The notes: a model not told the origin generated them from the sequence alone. Shown: positions 1-9,696, numbered from the stretch's first letter. The stretch is 64,000 nucleotides of DNA from Candidatus Flexifilum breve (GCA_016717205.1 JADKGC010000005.1:1-64000); one strand, 5' to 3'. Made by a program: numbers and translations.

Positions 1-177
1 TTGGGAGTGGGGCAAACCTCAAACTACCTTCCTGATGAACTACTAGGTTATCTATCAACTGATTATCTTCCCGTTTGAACTGATTGATTCGATCTGACAG
101 CTTCCTTTGGCTGTACAATGCAGTACATGTAGCTAGATATTCTAGCCAGCGTACTTTCGATAGGAACAGGGAGCACC

Positions 178-1488
178 ATGTTTGGATTACCAAAACAAGG
201 AAACGGAATTGGGTTTCATCGGATGACAAGGTGCTTTGCCGAACTGGGAATACCCCAAGACTACTTTGCTTTACGTTCAATTGTAGTTACTGGCAGCAAT
301 GGTAAAGGCAGCACTTCAAGGTTTATTTACTCGCTTCTGCAACAGAAGTTCTCTCGCGTCGGATGCTTCACATCACCACATTTAATAGACGTTACAGAAA
401 GATTTGAAATAAACGGCATCAAGATCTCTTATGACGAATTTGAGAAGTACAAAAACCGCGTACTTGAGTTCAATTCGCGTATTAGTAATGATGGTGACTT
501 CATTGGGGCATTTGAACTGTTTTTCCTAGTAGCTGTTCAATATTTCCATGAGCACTCTGTTGAAAGCGTTGTTTGGGAAGTTGGAATTGGCGGACGGTAC
601 GATCCTACTCGGATGCTTCTTGCTGAGGTTGTTGCCCTCACGTCGCTGGACTTAGAACATACGGAATTGCTAGGGGTAACGAAAGAGTTGATTGCATATG
701 ATAAGCTTGACGTTGTCCGTCCGCGGGGGATTGCTATCGTATCGCTCTCCGTTGAAACTGCACTGAATGAGCGACTCAGAGCATATGCACATGTATCGGA
801 CAGAACTATCCATCTGTTATCTGAGACTTGCTCAATTCTATCGCCTGTTGTCAAAGCCGGTAGGCAGTATTTCACAATTCACGAATTAGATAACGGAAAT
901 CATCAGCTGGATAGAGAATTCTCAATACCATTGATCGGGCTGCACCAAGCGGAAAATGCGTTAACCTCTATTGAAACCGTCAACGTGTTCTTGACAAGGC
1001 ATGATAAATCTTTAACTGACATACAGATACAAACTGCCTTTTCTCAAACTTCTTGGCCCGGACGGTTAGAACAAATTTCCATTGATCCTTCGATATGGAT
1101 TGATGTGGGGCATACGCCTGATGCACTTAGAAGAGTAATACATCAAATTCTGCAACTTTATCCGCGTGCAGAACTCCTAGTTGTCTACGGAGTTTCTTAT
1201 AACAAGAACATCAGCGAGATAACAAGATTAATCGAGGCTAATTTTGACGCTATTGTTCTAACCCGAGCTTACAAAAATGGCACAGATGTAGAAAGACTAG
1301 CCGAATACATACAGGACAAACAAAAGGTTAAGGCAGCCTTTGACAGGCTTGAAGATGCAGTATCGTATGCGATTGCCGAAGGGGCGCGAAAAGGAAAAAT
1401 CGTCATCGTATTGGGAGGCTTGTTTCTAGCTGTCGAGTTCAAACATGCATTCAATGGAGAAAACCCTCAGACACTTCAATTCTTTTAG
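178..1488 (+). CDS. FolC-family Mur-type ligase, divergent
   Basis: A 436-residue ATP-dependent amide ligase of the Mur/FolC superfamily. Visible signatures are the P-loop TGSNGKGST near residue 39, TSPHL...ERF typical of folylpolyglutamate synthases, SLDLEHTELLG, and IDVGHTP at the position of the usual DCAHNP. The family joins glutamate or another amino acid to a carboxylate through an acyl phosphate. The usual LDATN stretch reads YDPTR here, which hints at a changed substrate. ATG at 178 follows a GGGAG-like ribosome site. The gene converges with an ATP-grasp ligase 28 bases away. Cyanophycin synthetase combines exactly these two folds in one protein, so a split peptide-forming pair is possible (inference). 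True folate function is less likely because a more canonical FolC lies at 8.2-9.5 kb. Confidence 0.85.
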   Translation: MFGLPKQGNGIGFHRMTRCFAELGIPQDYFALRSIVVTGSNGKGSTSRFIYSLLQQKFSRVGCFTSPHLIDVTERFEINGIKISYDEFEKYKNRVLEFNSRISNDGDFIGAFELFFLVAVQYFHEHSVESVVWEVGIGGRYDPTRMLLAEVVALTSLDLEHTELLGVTKELIAYDKLDVVRPRGIAIVSLSVETALNERLRAYAHVSDRTIHLLSETCSILSPVVKAGRQYFTIHELDNGNHQLDREFSIPLIGLHQAENALTSIETVNVFLTRHDKSLTDIQIQTAFSQTSWPGRLEQISIDPSIWIDVGHTPDALRRVIHQILQLYPRAELLVVYGVSYNKNISEITRLIEANFDAIVLTRAYKNGTDVERLAEYIQDKQKVKAAFDRLEDAVSYAIAEGARKGKIVIVLGGLFLAVEFKHAFNGENPQTLQFF

Positions 1489-1516
1489 TGTATCGAACAA
1501 ATATACTAATAAAGTG

Positions 1517-2566
1517 TTATGATGTAGGGGTATTGAATATCTCTAAATACAATGCCTCAACCCGCTGTGCCTGTAACGCACCTAAACTCGCATAGTTGTT
1601 CAAAGCAGGTGCCGCATTGATCTCAATAATTGTGTAATCTGCTTCTGGGCGCGTTATATCAGCACACATGAAATCAATGCCGACCAAGCCCAGATTCATA
1701 TCTCTACTTAGTTGGATGCATAGAGCTTGCCATTGGGGATGCAATAGATGGGTGAAATCCTCTGTACTTCCACCTGTGGATAAGTTTGCCATATCAACCA
1801 ACTGAAATGGCATTTCACTGCCTAGGACTGTAGCTAGATCAAGGTTGTTTTTCGACAGTCGATGCTGAATCTGGGGCTTAAGTTGTTCAAGATCCACCTT
1901 CCGTCCAATGCGAGCCATTTCATCTACTAGAACCAGAAGCAGTTGTTCAATTGTTGATGTGCCATCTCCGGTAATTGAGAGAGGACGCTTGGAATAGCAC
2001 GCAATAAATCTTCCTTCAAAAATGACAACTCTATATTCAGGCATACTGGCCGCAGCTTCGACTATGATAAGATCATAACATCGTTCGCTCATAGTTGTAA
2101 GCACCGCGTTGACATCACTTAAGTCCCAGCACTGATAAACATCAACGCCTCGGTATCCGTTGTTTGGTTTAATAAAGCAGGGAAACCCAATTGTATTCGT
2201 GACGTAGTCGGGTATTGTCGAGAAAGTGCTTGTCTCCTCAATTCCGTAGCTTTCGTAGTACGACTTCAACTCATCCATACGTCTAGGCACCACAAACGCT
2301 TTACCAATCGGTGTTCTATAGCCAAGCGCAGTCATGAATCTCTTAGCATGAGCCTTGTCTGTTGCAATGAAACTCGCGCCATTTGCATTTACGTCAACGG
2401 ATGCTCCATGAATGTACCGTACGGAGAGATTCCGATATTTCACTTGAGCCACAAAACCATAGTCTGGTTCGACGTAGATCGTAATTACATTAGATAACTG
2501 CCCCGCTTCAAACATTCGAATTAAGGACTTCACAACGTGCGTGTAATGAGCCTTAATAGCGATCAT
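1517..2566 (-). CDS. ATP-grasp ligase, cyanophycin-synthetase-like
   Basis: A 349-residue ATP-grasp protein. ATDKAHAKRFM...G is the usual start of the nucleotide-binding domain, FPCFIKPNNGYRG carries the ATP-binding lysine, and EYRVVIFEGRF, NLSTGGSTEDFT...HP and LVGIDF...IIEINAAPALN match the metal- and phosphate-binding end of the domain in cyanophycin synthetase and GshF-like enzymes. It probably couples an amino acid to a carboxylate via an acyl phosphate; the substrate is unknown. It lacks the N-terminal and Mur-ligase domains of CphA, the latter perhaps supplied by the convergent gene at 178-1488. It lies 13 bases downstream of the STAND gene on the same strand and is probably co-transcribed with it. 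Confidence 0.85.
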   Translation of the reverse strand: MIAIKAHYTHVVKSLIRMFEAGQLSNVITIYVEPDYGFVAQVKYRNLSVRYIHGASVDVNANGASFIATDKAHAKRFMTALGYRTPIGKAFVVPRRMDELKSYYESYGIEETSTFSTIPDYVTNTIGFPCFIKPNNGYRGVDVYQCWDLSDVNAVLTTMSERCYDLIIVEAAASMPEYRVVIFEGRFIACYSKRPLSITGDGTSTIEQLLLVLVDEMARIGRKVDLEQLKPQIQHRLSKNNLDLATVLGSEMPFQLVDMANLSTGGSTEDFTHLLHPQWQALCIQLSRDMNLGLVGIDFMCADITRPEADYTIIEINAAPALNNYASLGALQAQRVEALYLEIFNTPTS

Positions 2567-2579
2567 GCTCCACTCCTAC

Positions 2580-4964
2580 TCATTCTAATGCTCTAGCAGT
2601 GTTGCCCCTCACACGTGTTTCATACTCATACTTCAGATATCCATAAATGTATGCGCGATCAATGGGGTGAATATATACTAATTTATCATCTCTATCTATG
2701 CTAATGGTATAGGTTGATATCAAACGCATCAATATTCGCTCAATGTTGAGGCCCTCAACGAAGGACTGAAGTACGAACGCTATTGCTTCCGGTTTTACTG
2801 GACGTCCGAAAACCGCGAGCACATTTAGCACATGGCGTGAATCTGCATCTAGTCGCCTATAATTCTCGCTTACTAATTGTTCTATAAATTGATCTTGCGC
2901 GAACAAATGCTCTTGGCTTAATAAATCACGTAAGCTCATTAGCGGTGAACCTGCCAAGATGCTGTTGACCACCTGCAACGCTCGCGGGACACCATATACC
3001 TTTTCTACAAGTTCCCTTTGTATATCTTGGTGTGCATCGCGTAATCCATTGTGTCCATTCTGATCTAGATCACGTAGCATCTTTATCGCATCTTCTGGCG
3101 GAAGTCCTTCTATCAGAAGTAGCCGCCGATCATACTGTGCGAATGACGATGGTAACCGTACAGGTTCGCGCGAAGTGATTATGATTTTTGTCCGATGCGA
3201 TCCCTTCAAGTACGCCTCAAAGAATAGCTGAAGCTCTTTGTCGCGCAAGTAAGATTCGTTATCCAATAAATCCTCAAAATTATCCAATACCACGATATAT
3301 AGATCATTGCGTAATTCGTGGATAAACTGAGTGAATTTGTCGACAAGTGGTACAACAGGTTTTGACCATAAATCACGAAGCCGACGTTCCGCTTCCCCAC
3401 CTATCATTTGGGAACCAGCGATATAAAGCCGCTCGGAGGTAATTTCCTGTTCGCGATTACTTAGATATAGAATCCCTGTAACGTCTTCGCGTTTGATGTG
3501 TTCATTCTCGTCTCGTTCAATTTCACCCATGACTTTGCTCACAAGACTGCTTTTCCCGATACCACCGCGTCCGATAATGCTGATGACACGAGAATCGTTG
3601 TCTGCAAGTAAGTTAGCGAGTTCACGTTGTTGGGTAGTGCGGTTTCGGAAGAAAATCCTTAGATCATCAAGTCGCTGTCCGACAATTCTCGCGCCACCTT
3701 CAGGGTTTGTAGTAGTCGATGGGAAACGAACATTAGCGTCTTCGATAAATACTTTGATTCTCTCTTGCAGCCCAACCCAATCGATCAACGAGTTTTCGAG
3801 AGGTCGCTGCGAAGTATAAGTGTTGATATATTCCCGCAGATTAGTGACCTTGTCGAGAAACCGAAAGGTTGAGTCACTCTCTGCACGCAATTTCTCCCAA
3901 GCGCTCAATAGATCTGTTAGAAAACTAGGATAATCATCTTCTAGGGAAGCTGCCCGTTTCCGCAAAACAAGCATACCATTGCGAAATCCTTCGTTCAGGC
4001 GAATCGGAGAAAACTCGCGCAGCATCCTTGGGATGTCAGTAGCTTCAATGGCAACAGGAATAATTGGTTTATAGTTGTTAAGGGCAGAGTTCCAGTCAGC
4101 ATACACTTCTGGAGAGCGAGATGCGTTATCGCTGATGAGTACTATGATGCCAACTGCAGTGCGCAGTTGAATATCGTTCTCAAATTGAGCGTTGGTTTCC
4201 GATTCGGGCTTACGTAATATAACGTTTACGTCGTCAGACTGTAATTCATGTGCAATATTCTGTGCAACAACCACGTCTTCTTTGGCAAAGCTAATATAGA
4301 CATGGTGGCCGGCAGACTGCGGCTTACCCCGGTGATCCTCAAAATCAAGATTTCGATAGATCTCGTGAATTTCTTCTATTGTTGAGATAAAAGCGAGCTT
4401 ACTGCTAGTTGGCGTCTCTATACGATTCATCATGCCGATCACGATACCCATCTTGGGTATTGAAACTGGAGAACCGCTAAATCCCTCCTCAACAAAGCCG
4501 CCAAACAGCGATGTTCCTACAGCTTGGATCTGGCGGTTCACGCCAGGTCTTTGTAAGCGCCCTTCTACTGAACGCCCCTCATTCTGCAACCCATCGGGAT
4601 AACCAAACACAGAAAATTCATGATTCATGTAGCTTGCAAGAATAGCCATTCGTGCTGCATAGGCTCCTGTGGGCAAAGAACCCAAGATGCGCAAGAGGGC
4701 GATATCACCGCTTTTATCATCCCGTTGTATCTGAATTTTCGTGATTTGTGCTTCCAAAGGAGACGAACGAAGAAATGGAAAATCAATGAACACTGTCTGT
4801 CCAACCATTGCATCAATACTGACAGCCGTGTTAAGTGCAGATGCGAGGACATGTGCGCAAGTTACCGCGATTCTATCTTGCTCGTGTAGAAGAAATCCTG
4901 AACCGACAACCTTCTGGCTGTCCTTTCGAAAGACACGTATTTGCGCGTTGTCTGCGTTCGTCAT
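2580..4964 (-). CDS. Trypsin-TIR-STAND (NB-ARC-like) signalling protein
   Basis: A 794-residue multidomain protein. Residues 1-200 form a chymotrypsin-fold protease with a visible triad: His38 (TCAHV), Asp87 (SGDIALL) and Ser163 (GFSGSP). Residues 221-345 form a TIR domain starting HHVYISFAKED. Residues 425-640 are a STAND NTPase with Walker A GRGGIGKSS at 465-473, Walker B IVVLDNFEDLLD near 557 and KIIITSRE as sensor. A winged-helix-like segment follows and there is no C-terminal repeat sensor. Such trypsin/TIR/STAND combinations are known in predicted NTP-dependent conflict systems. At the usual TIR catalytic glutamate I read VYADW, so Asp may replace Glu. It follows the Trypco1-like gene by 15 bases. 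Sensing could come from the TPR neighbour (inference). Confidence 0.9.
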   Translation of the reverse strand: MTNADNAQIRVFRKDSQKVVGSGFLLHEQDRIAVTCAHVLASALNTAVSIDAMVGQTVFIDFPFLRSSPLEAQITKIQIQRDDKSGDIALLRILGSLPTGAYAARMAILASYMNHEFSVFGYPDGLQNEGRSVEGRLQRPGVNRQIQAVGTSLFGGFVEEGFSGSPVSIPKMGIVIGMMNRIETPTSSKLAFISTIEEIHEIYRNLDFEDHRGKPQSAGHHVYISFAKEDVVVAQNIAHELQSDDVNVILRKPESETNAQFENDIQLRTAVGIIVLISDNASRSPEVYADWNSALNNYKPIIPVAIEATDIPRMLREFSPIRLNEGFRNGMLVLRKRAASLEDDYPSFLTDLLSAWEKLRAESDSTFRFLDKVTNLREYINTYTSQRPLENSLIDWVGLQERIKVFIEDANVRFPSTTTNPEGGARIVGQRLDDLRIFFRNRTTQQRELANLLADNDSRVISIIGRGGIGKSSLVSKVMGEIERDENEHIKREDVTGILYLSNREQEITSERLYIAGSQMIGGEAERRLRDLWSKPVVPLVDKFTQFIHELRNDLYIVVLDNFEDLLDNESYLRDKELQLFFEAYLKGSHRTKIIITSREPVRLPSSFAQYDRRLLLIEGLPPEDAIKMLRDLDQNGHNGLRDAHQDIQRELVEKVYGVPRALQVVNSILAGSPLMSLRDLLSQEHLFAQDQFIEQLVSENYRRLDADSRHVLNVLAVFGRPVKPEAIAFVLQSFVEGLNIERILMRLISTYTISIDRDDKLVYIHPIDRAYIYGYLKYEYETRVRGNTARALE

Positions 4965-4979
4965 AACGTTCCTGTTAGA

Positions 4980-5330
4980 TTAGTTATGTTCGGATTCTTG
5001 ATCTTCGGGACTCTCGATTGGCTTTTCCCAAGTTAGGGTAACCTTGAAGTGAGCTGCTGCCGAAGCGTTGACAATGAACGCTTTGGCGTCAGTGGTTAGC
5101 AGCAACCCAAATTCAAGTTCCGCCTTAGTTGGACGTTCGGTGACTTTGATACGTTTGATGTTAGTAACGACCTCTTCAGCAACTGTGCGCAACGTCTCCA
5201 AAGCATTAGCGACCGCTGTGCGCGAAATCTTATCTACATTCTGTTCAGTAATGCTGACACTTACAGAGCCTCTGATAGGCGATTCAGTAAGGATAACCAA
5301 GACACTAGGTTGCTGGGTTTGAGCTTCCAT
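4980..5330 (-). CDS. Trypco1-like (trypsin co-occurring) protein
   Basis: A 116-residue protein whose C-terminal half reads ELEFGLLLTTDAKAFIVN...FKVTLTWE, the pattern of the CU044_2847/Trypco1 family (trypsin co-occurring domain 1). Members are found next to trypsin-like proteases in STAND-type conflict operons, and that holds here: the next gene downstream carries the protease. The biochemical role is not known; a regulatory or protease-partner role is inferred. I chose ATG at 5330, preceded by GAAGGT at suitable spacing, over the upstream TTG at 5345. The start overlaps the end of the TPR gene by 26 bases, implying translational coupling. Confidence 0.75.
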   Translation of the reverse strand: MEAQTQQPSVLVILTESPIRGSVSVSITEQNVDKISRTAVANALETLRTVAEEVVTNIKRIKVTERPTKAELEFGLLLTTDAKAFIVNASAAAHFKVTLTWEKPIESPEDQESEHN

Positions 5331-6507
5331 TTTCCGTACCTTCAATGATGATATCTAGCGTGCGAAATATTGCCTGCTCGTCAAGCAGCTTGAGCATCGA
5401 ATAAGGTATTGTCAACTCAGTTAACGCGCCAACATCGCGACAGCCGCGCACCGCTTTGGAAAAGCTGGCCCCGATGCCCAAGATAGTGTCGGGTGGAGGA
5501 GCATCACTTGCGTCTGACGCGATGAGCATTCCGTAAAATGCTAGTGCTTCGCTATAACTTGCTCGGTAAGCGAGCTCTGACTTTGCCAGAATTCTCTCAG
5601 CCGCTTCGCGTGCAGCTTTGAACTGAAGAATAGCTGCTTCACGTCTGCCTAGTTTCAAATAACCAACACCTAACAACATTCTAGCCCTGTCCTCTACCAG
5701 AGGTGTAGGATTAGCAACAACTGCTTCGAGTAAGCTCACTCCGTCAGTGAATCTATCTTGCATTAAATGGAGTTGTCCCAATTTCATACGAATGAAGTTC
5801 TGCTGAGGAAGAGTATTTATTTCAGTCGTGATACGAAGGGCTTCTGCGTATTGTTGTTCAGCCCTGTCATATTCTCCGATTGTCATATAGGTCTCGCCGA
5901 TGGCGTCAACACGATACGCTTCAATACTACGCATCCCGTACTCGCGTGCAATTGCCAGACTTAGATTGTGATTACGAATCGCTTCGTCATAAGAGCCAAG
6001 ATTATGATGGCAAATCGCAACATAACCTCTATTAATGCTTTCATTTCTCTTATCATCTACCTCGACGCAAATCTGCAGCGCTCGCTCAGCATGTAGTAAC
6101 GCCTCTTTGTAATTTCCGATTGCACTATATGCCAGCGCGAGGTTTCCAAGCCTAATTCCTTCTGCACGTTTCTGTCTTAGTCTTAGTGCTAAGTCGAGCC
6201 CTTGTCTATTATAGTCAATAGCCCGCGCGTAATCCCCCACATAAAAATAGCAGTTGCCTAGGTTACCCAAAACACGGCCCTCAGAAGCGGTATCCTTCTC
6301 TTGGCGCGCTAGGACCAGCGCTTGCTCATAATATTCAATCGCCTTGTCATAGTTGCCAATGTTGCGATAGGCAATTCCCAAACCGTTAAGTGCAATCGCC
6401 TTTGAGTGCAGATCTTTGTCTGCGTTTTCCCGCAATGCTTGTTCGTCGAATCGAATGGCTTCCAAATAATTACTTAGACCAATATGGCAACTTGCAAGGT
6501 CGGTCAA
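5305..6507 (-). CDS. TPR-repeat protein, C-terminal part of a frameshifted gene
   Basis: About 400 residues of tandem tetratricopeptide repeats, for example GLGIAYRNIGNYDKAIEYYEQAL, GNLGNCYFYVGDYARAIDY and NLALAYSAIGNYKEALLHAE, followed by a repeat-poor tail. TPR arrays usually act as protein- or ligand-binding sensors. The listed start is a TTG with no evident ribosome site. Reading this frame further upstream gives LADDLPDLVEF then RPTFLTDLASCHIGL, which continues the first TPR helix pair begun at the end of the 6524-8035 gene. The two ORFs therefore look like one gene broken by a single frameshift near 6545-6560. Downstream it overlaps the Trypco1-like gene. Confidence 0.8.
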   Translation of the reverse strand: MTDLASCHIGLSNYLEAIRFDEQALRENADKDLHSKAIALNGLGIAYRNIGNYDKAIEYYEQALVLARQEKDTASEGRVLGNLGNCYFYVGDYARAIDYNRQGLDLALRLRQKRAEGIRLGNLALAYSAIGNYKEALLHAERALQICVEVDDKRNESINRGYVAICHHNLGSYDEAIRNHNLSLAIAREYGMRSIEAYRVDAIGETYMTIGEYDRAEQQYAEALRITTEINTLPQQNFIRMKLGQLHLMQDRFTDGVSLLEAVVANPTPLVEDRARMLLGVGYLKLGRREAAILQFKAAREAAERILAKSELAYRASYSEALAFYGMLIASDASDAPPPDTILGIGASFSKAVRGCRDVGALTELTIPYSMLKLLDEQAIFRTLDIIIEGTENGSSNPAT

Positions 6508-6523
6508 GAAGGTCGGGCGAAAT

Positions 6524-8035
6524 TCAACGAGATCTGGGAGATCGTCGGCAAGTTTCCAGTGCCTCAGTCAGATGTTCAACCCCATCTTTATACATACCTG
6601 CGATTTCGTAGTAGTTTCCAAGAATCCCCAGCATACGCCCGCGAAATGCATCCTTTAGTGGATGTCCGAGGAACCTCAGAATTACTTTCCTAAGCTGGCT
6701 ATAACTCCCCCACCGAGCAAGTGAAATCCGCTCTGTAGCAGCAATGAACTCTTCACATGCCCGATCGTAGTCCTCCGCTTTCACTAAATGTTCTATCTCG
6801 TTTAGGAACGGATCAATGTCGGTGGGGAGTTCAAAAGCTTTAATTGTTTTTCGACTGGTTGCATAGTACTCGGCAGCTTGTCTCTCCAAATCAGGCAACA
6901 TATACGGTACAGTGGTATGATTCGGCACCGGTTGTAGAACTGAAGGGCGAATTGCAGAGGGAACTAATAGCGGGATGCGTCCGTCATACCCTTGAAACAC
7001 TTCGACATTTCCCTGAGAGTTTGCTACTACTATTGCGTGCCTTGTACCATTTGTGGCGACTGCGCGAAGGAGGTTATCAGCAAGAGAACTATCCAGAATT
7101 CCATCGCGCTGCACAAAAGGTTCAATGTCTGTTATCAAAATCAACTTAGTATTTTCGATTAATATTGCTGCTAGTTTATAGAACTTCTGGCGAGTGGACA
7201 ACCTAGTGTCAAACTCAGCGAGTTGCTGCAAAATATAGGCATCTTTGGATAATGTGAGTGTTAGGCGCTCAAAAAGCGCCGTGGGCGAGAGCTGTTCCGC
7301 AAGTGAAAAAACTGCAATATCGCCCACCACATCAGCAATTGGACTACTGATTTCGATCCGAGGCATTACTCCACGCTTCAAGTCTTGATATGCATCCGCG
7401 ACGGCAGATTGGCTTCGCAAGTTGGCATCGGAAATCAAGACGAGCAGGGATTGTCCACTATGGGATATCAAATGACGAATTTCAGCGAGCATCCAGTTCT
7501 GGCTACTGCGGACAACAGGATACATACGCTCGACAATTTGCGTAACTGCCCCCCTTCTCTGGTTTTCGCCACTCCTCAGGGATGTCCAAAGGTCATCTGA
7601 CACGCCTGTTGCCGTAGTAAATAGCGCTTGACTAGCGGCTATTCTCGGGTTTTCGGTATCAGAGGCAAGTATCCTGCGAATTAGATTATGTAGAGCGGGC
7701 AAAGGATAGACCTGCTCTAAGCTGCGAATCCCAACGTCAAATCTGATGGGGTTTAGCATCGCAACGCTAGGAGGAATAAACGCACAAGTACCCACTATGG
7801 GGATTAGGTGTTCTGCAATAGAGAGCGCTTCAATAAAACTAACTAGATCGTCACGTTCCTGAAACCCATCATCTGAGTAAATCCAAATGAGGAAGTCAAT
7901 TTTTTGCGTGGTCTCATTGCCAAATGATATTTCAGTGACCAGATCTATCTCATACTCGCGAACGATGCTGGTGAGTTGTTGTAGGTTAATATCGTCGAAT
8001 CGGTTGCCTGCTGCTATTACGAGACATCGTTTCAT
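6524..8035 (-). CDS. N-terminal part of the TPR sensor protein
   Basis: A 503-residue ORF whose last 60 residues (GILGNYYEIAGMYKDGVEHL then TEALE) begin a TPR array that continues in another frame in the next gene. The N-terminal 110 residues, starting KRCLVIAAGNRFDDIN, look like a small alpha/beta Rossmann-type domain with LIWIYSDDGF. It could be TIR-like or another effector-associated domain; I cannot assign it. The middle resembles a degenerate STAND-type ATPase core: LLVLISDAN, then KLILITDIEPF near a Walker B position and HAIVVANSQG, but no clear P-loop. Together with the downstream ORF it would make a protein of about 910 residues. It is the first gene of the trypsin-TIR operon, and the 144 bases upstream should hold its promoter. 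Confidence 0.6.
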   Translation of the reverse strand: MKRCLVIAAGNRFDDINLQQLTSIVREYEIDLVTEISFGNETTQKIDFLIWIYSDDGFQERDDLVSFIEALSIAEHLIPIVGTCAFIPPSVAMLNPIRFDVGIRSLEQVYPLPALHNLIRRILASDTENPRIAASQALFTTATGVSDDLWTSLRSGENQRRGAVTQIVERMYPVVRSSQNWMLAEIRHLISHSGQSLLVLISDANLRSQSAVADAYQDLKRGVMPRIEISSPIADVVGDIAVFSLAEQLSPTALFERLTLTLSKDAYILQQLAEFDTRLSTRQKFYKLAAILIENTKLILITDIEPFVQRDGILDSSLADNLLRAVATNGTRHAIVVANSQGNVEVFQGYDGRIPLLVPSAIRPSVLQPVPNHTTVPYMLPDLERQAAEYYATSRKTIKAFELPTDIDPFLNEIEHLVKAEDYDRACEEFIAATERISLARWGSYSQLRKVILRFLGHPLKDAFRGRMLGILGNYYEIAGMYKDGVEHLTEALETCRRSPRSR

Positions 8036-8179
8036 AGTCTGTCGGCTTCCAAGTGTTGTTATAATGCGCCAACTGTAGTTTGCTGCATAGCTTTTGAGTA
8101 TTTAGGTAAACTATATCACTGATCAACTGAGAATGCACATCACAGAACTCCGGAACTAATCCGGAAAATAACCTTGGAA

Positions 8180-9529
8180 CTATTCAGTGGGATATGTCAT
8201 TTGGGTGGGGTCAAGACCGAAATATGTTCTTGCTTCACCAACAATATATACTGAACCCGTGATACAGATAGCGGTTTCGTTACTGGCAAATTTTTCTGCT
8301 CTCTGAAGTGCATCCGTAACTGTCGCGTTCATGTAAACTTCTCCAGCGAATCCTAGCTTACTTGCCAGTGCATAAAGTGACGCTGGTACTTCAGTGATCG
8401 TATCGCTTGATTGGGTAAGTATTAAGGTATCAACAACCGAAAGTAACACAGTAAGCATTGCCTCGATCTCCTTGTCAGACTTCGCTCCGAAAATCATGAT
8501 AAGTGATTGTCCTAGTGCTAGATCATCAAGTGTTCGCTTCAAACGCTCAGCTGAATCCCGATTGTGAGCACAGTCAAAAACTACAATGGGTTTATCAGGG
8601 CGGACTAATAATTCCATGCGGCCGGGCCAATTGACATTTCTGAGACCATCTGCTTCAGCTCTATCGGAAATTGCAAACCCCTGAGATCTAAGTGTGGCGA
8701 TAGCTGCAATAGCAACCGTAGCGTTGATAACTTGATGTGATCCCAAGAGTGGTATCCGGAGAGATCGCAACGGCTCACCTGAATGCTTGATTTGGAATTG
8801 CTGATATCTCTTGCTAGTCGTCCAACCGGAACTATCGAAAACCCAGTCTCGACCGACGAGAGTAAGGGGAGCACTCTTCATTTGGGCCGCATCTTCTATT
8901 ACATTCAGAGCGCCTATTGGTTGCGGAGCGCTAACAACTGGCACATTCACCTTAATAATACCTGCTTTTGCAGCAGCGATTTCTTCAATCGAATTACCCA
9001 ATAAGTGCATATGATCAAGGCTCAAACTCGTGATTACGGATACTATCGGATTAATTACGTTTGTTGCATCAAGCAATCCACCTACACCGACTTCAATCAC
9101 AGCTACATCAACATCAACTTCGTGGAAATACACGTATGCGAGGGCAGTGAGGACCTCAAAGTAAGTTGTACCTTGCGTAGTTTCTATGGACGGTTGAATT
9201 AGCTCGACCATACGGGCAAAGTCAAATTGTGAAATAAGCGTATTTCCCACTCGAAATCGCTCACGAATATCCTGCAGGTGCGGCGATGTATAGAGCCCGA
9301 CTTTGAAACCGGCTTCTGTCAAAATTGAGGCACACATAGCGCTTACAGAGCCTTTACCTTTTGTTCCTGCTACATGGATGCAAGGATATTTATTCTGCAG
9401 GTTACCTAAACCCTCCAAGATTGCACTTATGCGTTTCGTTGCTATCTCGTATGATGTGTCCTTGGCGAATCCGCCAACACTATTTTTAATATGATCATAA
9501 ATAAAATTGAGGGCTGTTTCATACCTCAT
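8180..9529 (-). CDS. folC: Folylpolyglutamate/dihydrofolate synthase-type ligase (FolC)
   Basis: A 449-residue protein of normal FolC length with the full motif set: P-loop HVAGTKGKGSVSAM, TSPHLQDIRERFRVG, GVGGLLDATNVI, SLDHMHLLG...AAAKAGIIK containing the lysine that is carbamylated in the family, and FDCAHNRDSAERL. FolC adds glutamates to dihydropteroate and tetrahydrofolates in the cytoplasm. The start was placed at ATG 9529 (MRYETALNFIYDH), where homologues begin, rather than at the longer 9622 start. It is the second, more canonical member of the family in the window. Its placement between a CofE-like ligase and a STAND operon suggests it may glutamylate something other than folate (inference). 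Confidence 0.88.
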   Translation of the reverse strand: MRYETALNFIYDHIKNSVGGFAKDTSYEIATKRISAILEGLGNLQNKYPCIHVAGTKGKGSVSAMCASILTEAGFKVGLYTSPHLQDIRERFRVGNTLISQFDFARMVELIQPSIETTQGTTYFEVLTALAYVYFHEVDVDVAVIEVGVGGLLDATNVINPIVSVITSLSLDHMHLLGNSIEEIAAAKAGIIKVNVPVVSAPQPIGALNVIEDAAQMKSAPLTLVGRDWVFDSSGWTTSKRYQQFQIKHSGEPLRSLRIPLLGSHQVINATVAIAAIATLRSQGFAISDRAEADGLRNVNWPGRMELLVRPDKPIVVFDCAHNRDSAERLKRTLDDLALGQSLIMIFGAKSDKEIEAMLTVLLSVVDTLILTQSSDTITEVPASLYALASKLGFAGEVYMNATVTDALQRAEKFASNETAICITGSVYIVGEARTYFGLDPTQMTYPTE

Positions 9530-9696
9530 TTTAACGCAACCTACTTTCAACATATTTACTGGGTAGCTTGAGGGAATGTCAATTCGGAGAAGTTGTGTGA
9601 TGCTAACTCCGGGAAACTCCAATATAACCTATCACAGAATAGACTCAGTGAATCACGAAAGTCCAAATTCACCGTGAATAGCTGGCTTTTTTCAAG

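Noticed and set aside
1..177. Small ORF at 84-305 and upstream sequence
   Set aside because: It overlaps the FolC-like gene out of frame and has no domain; the first 177 bases look like plain promoter region.
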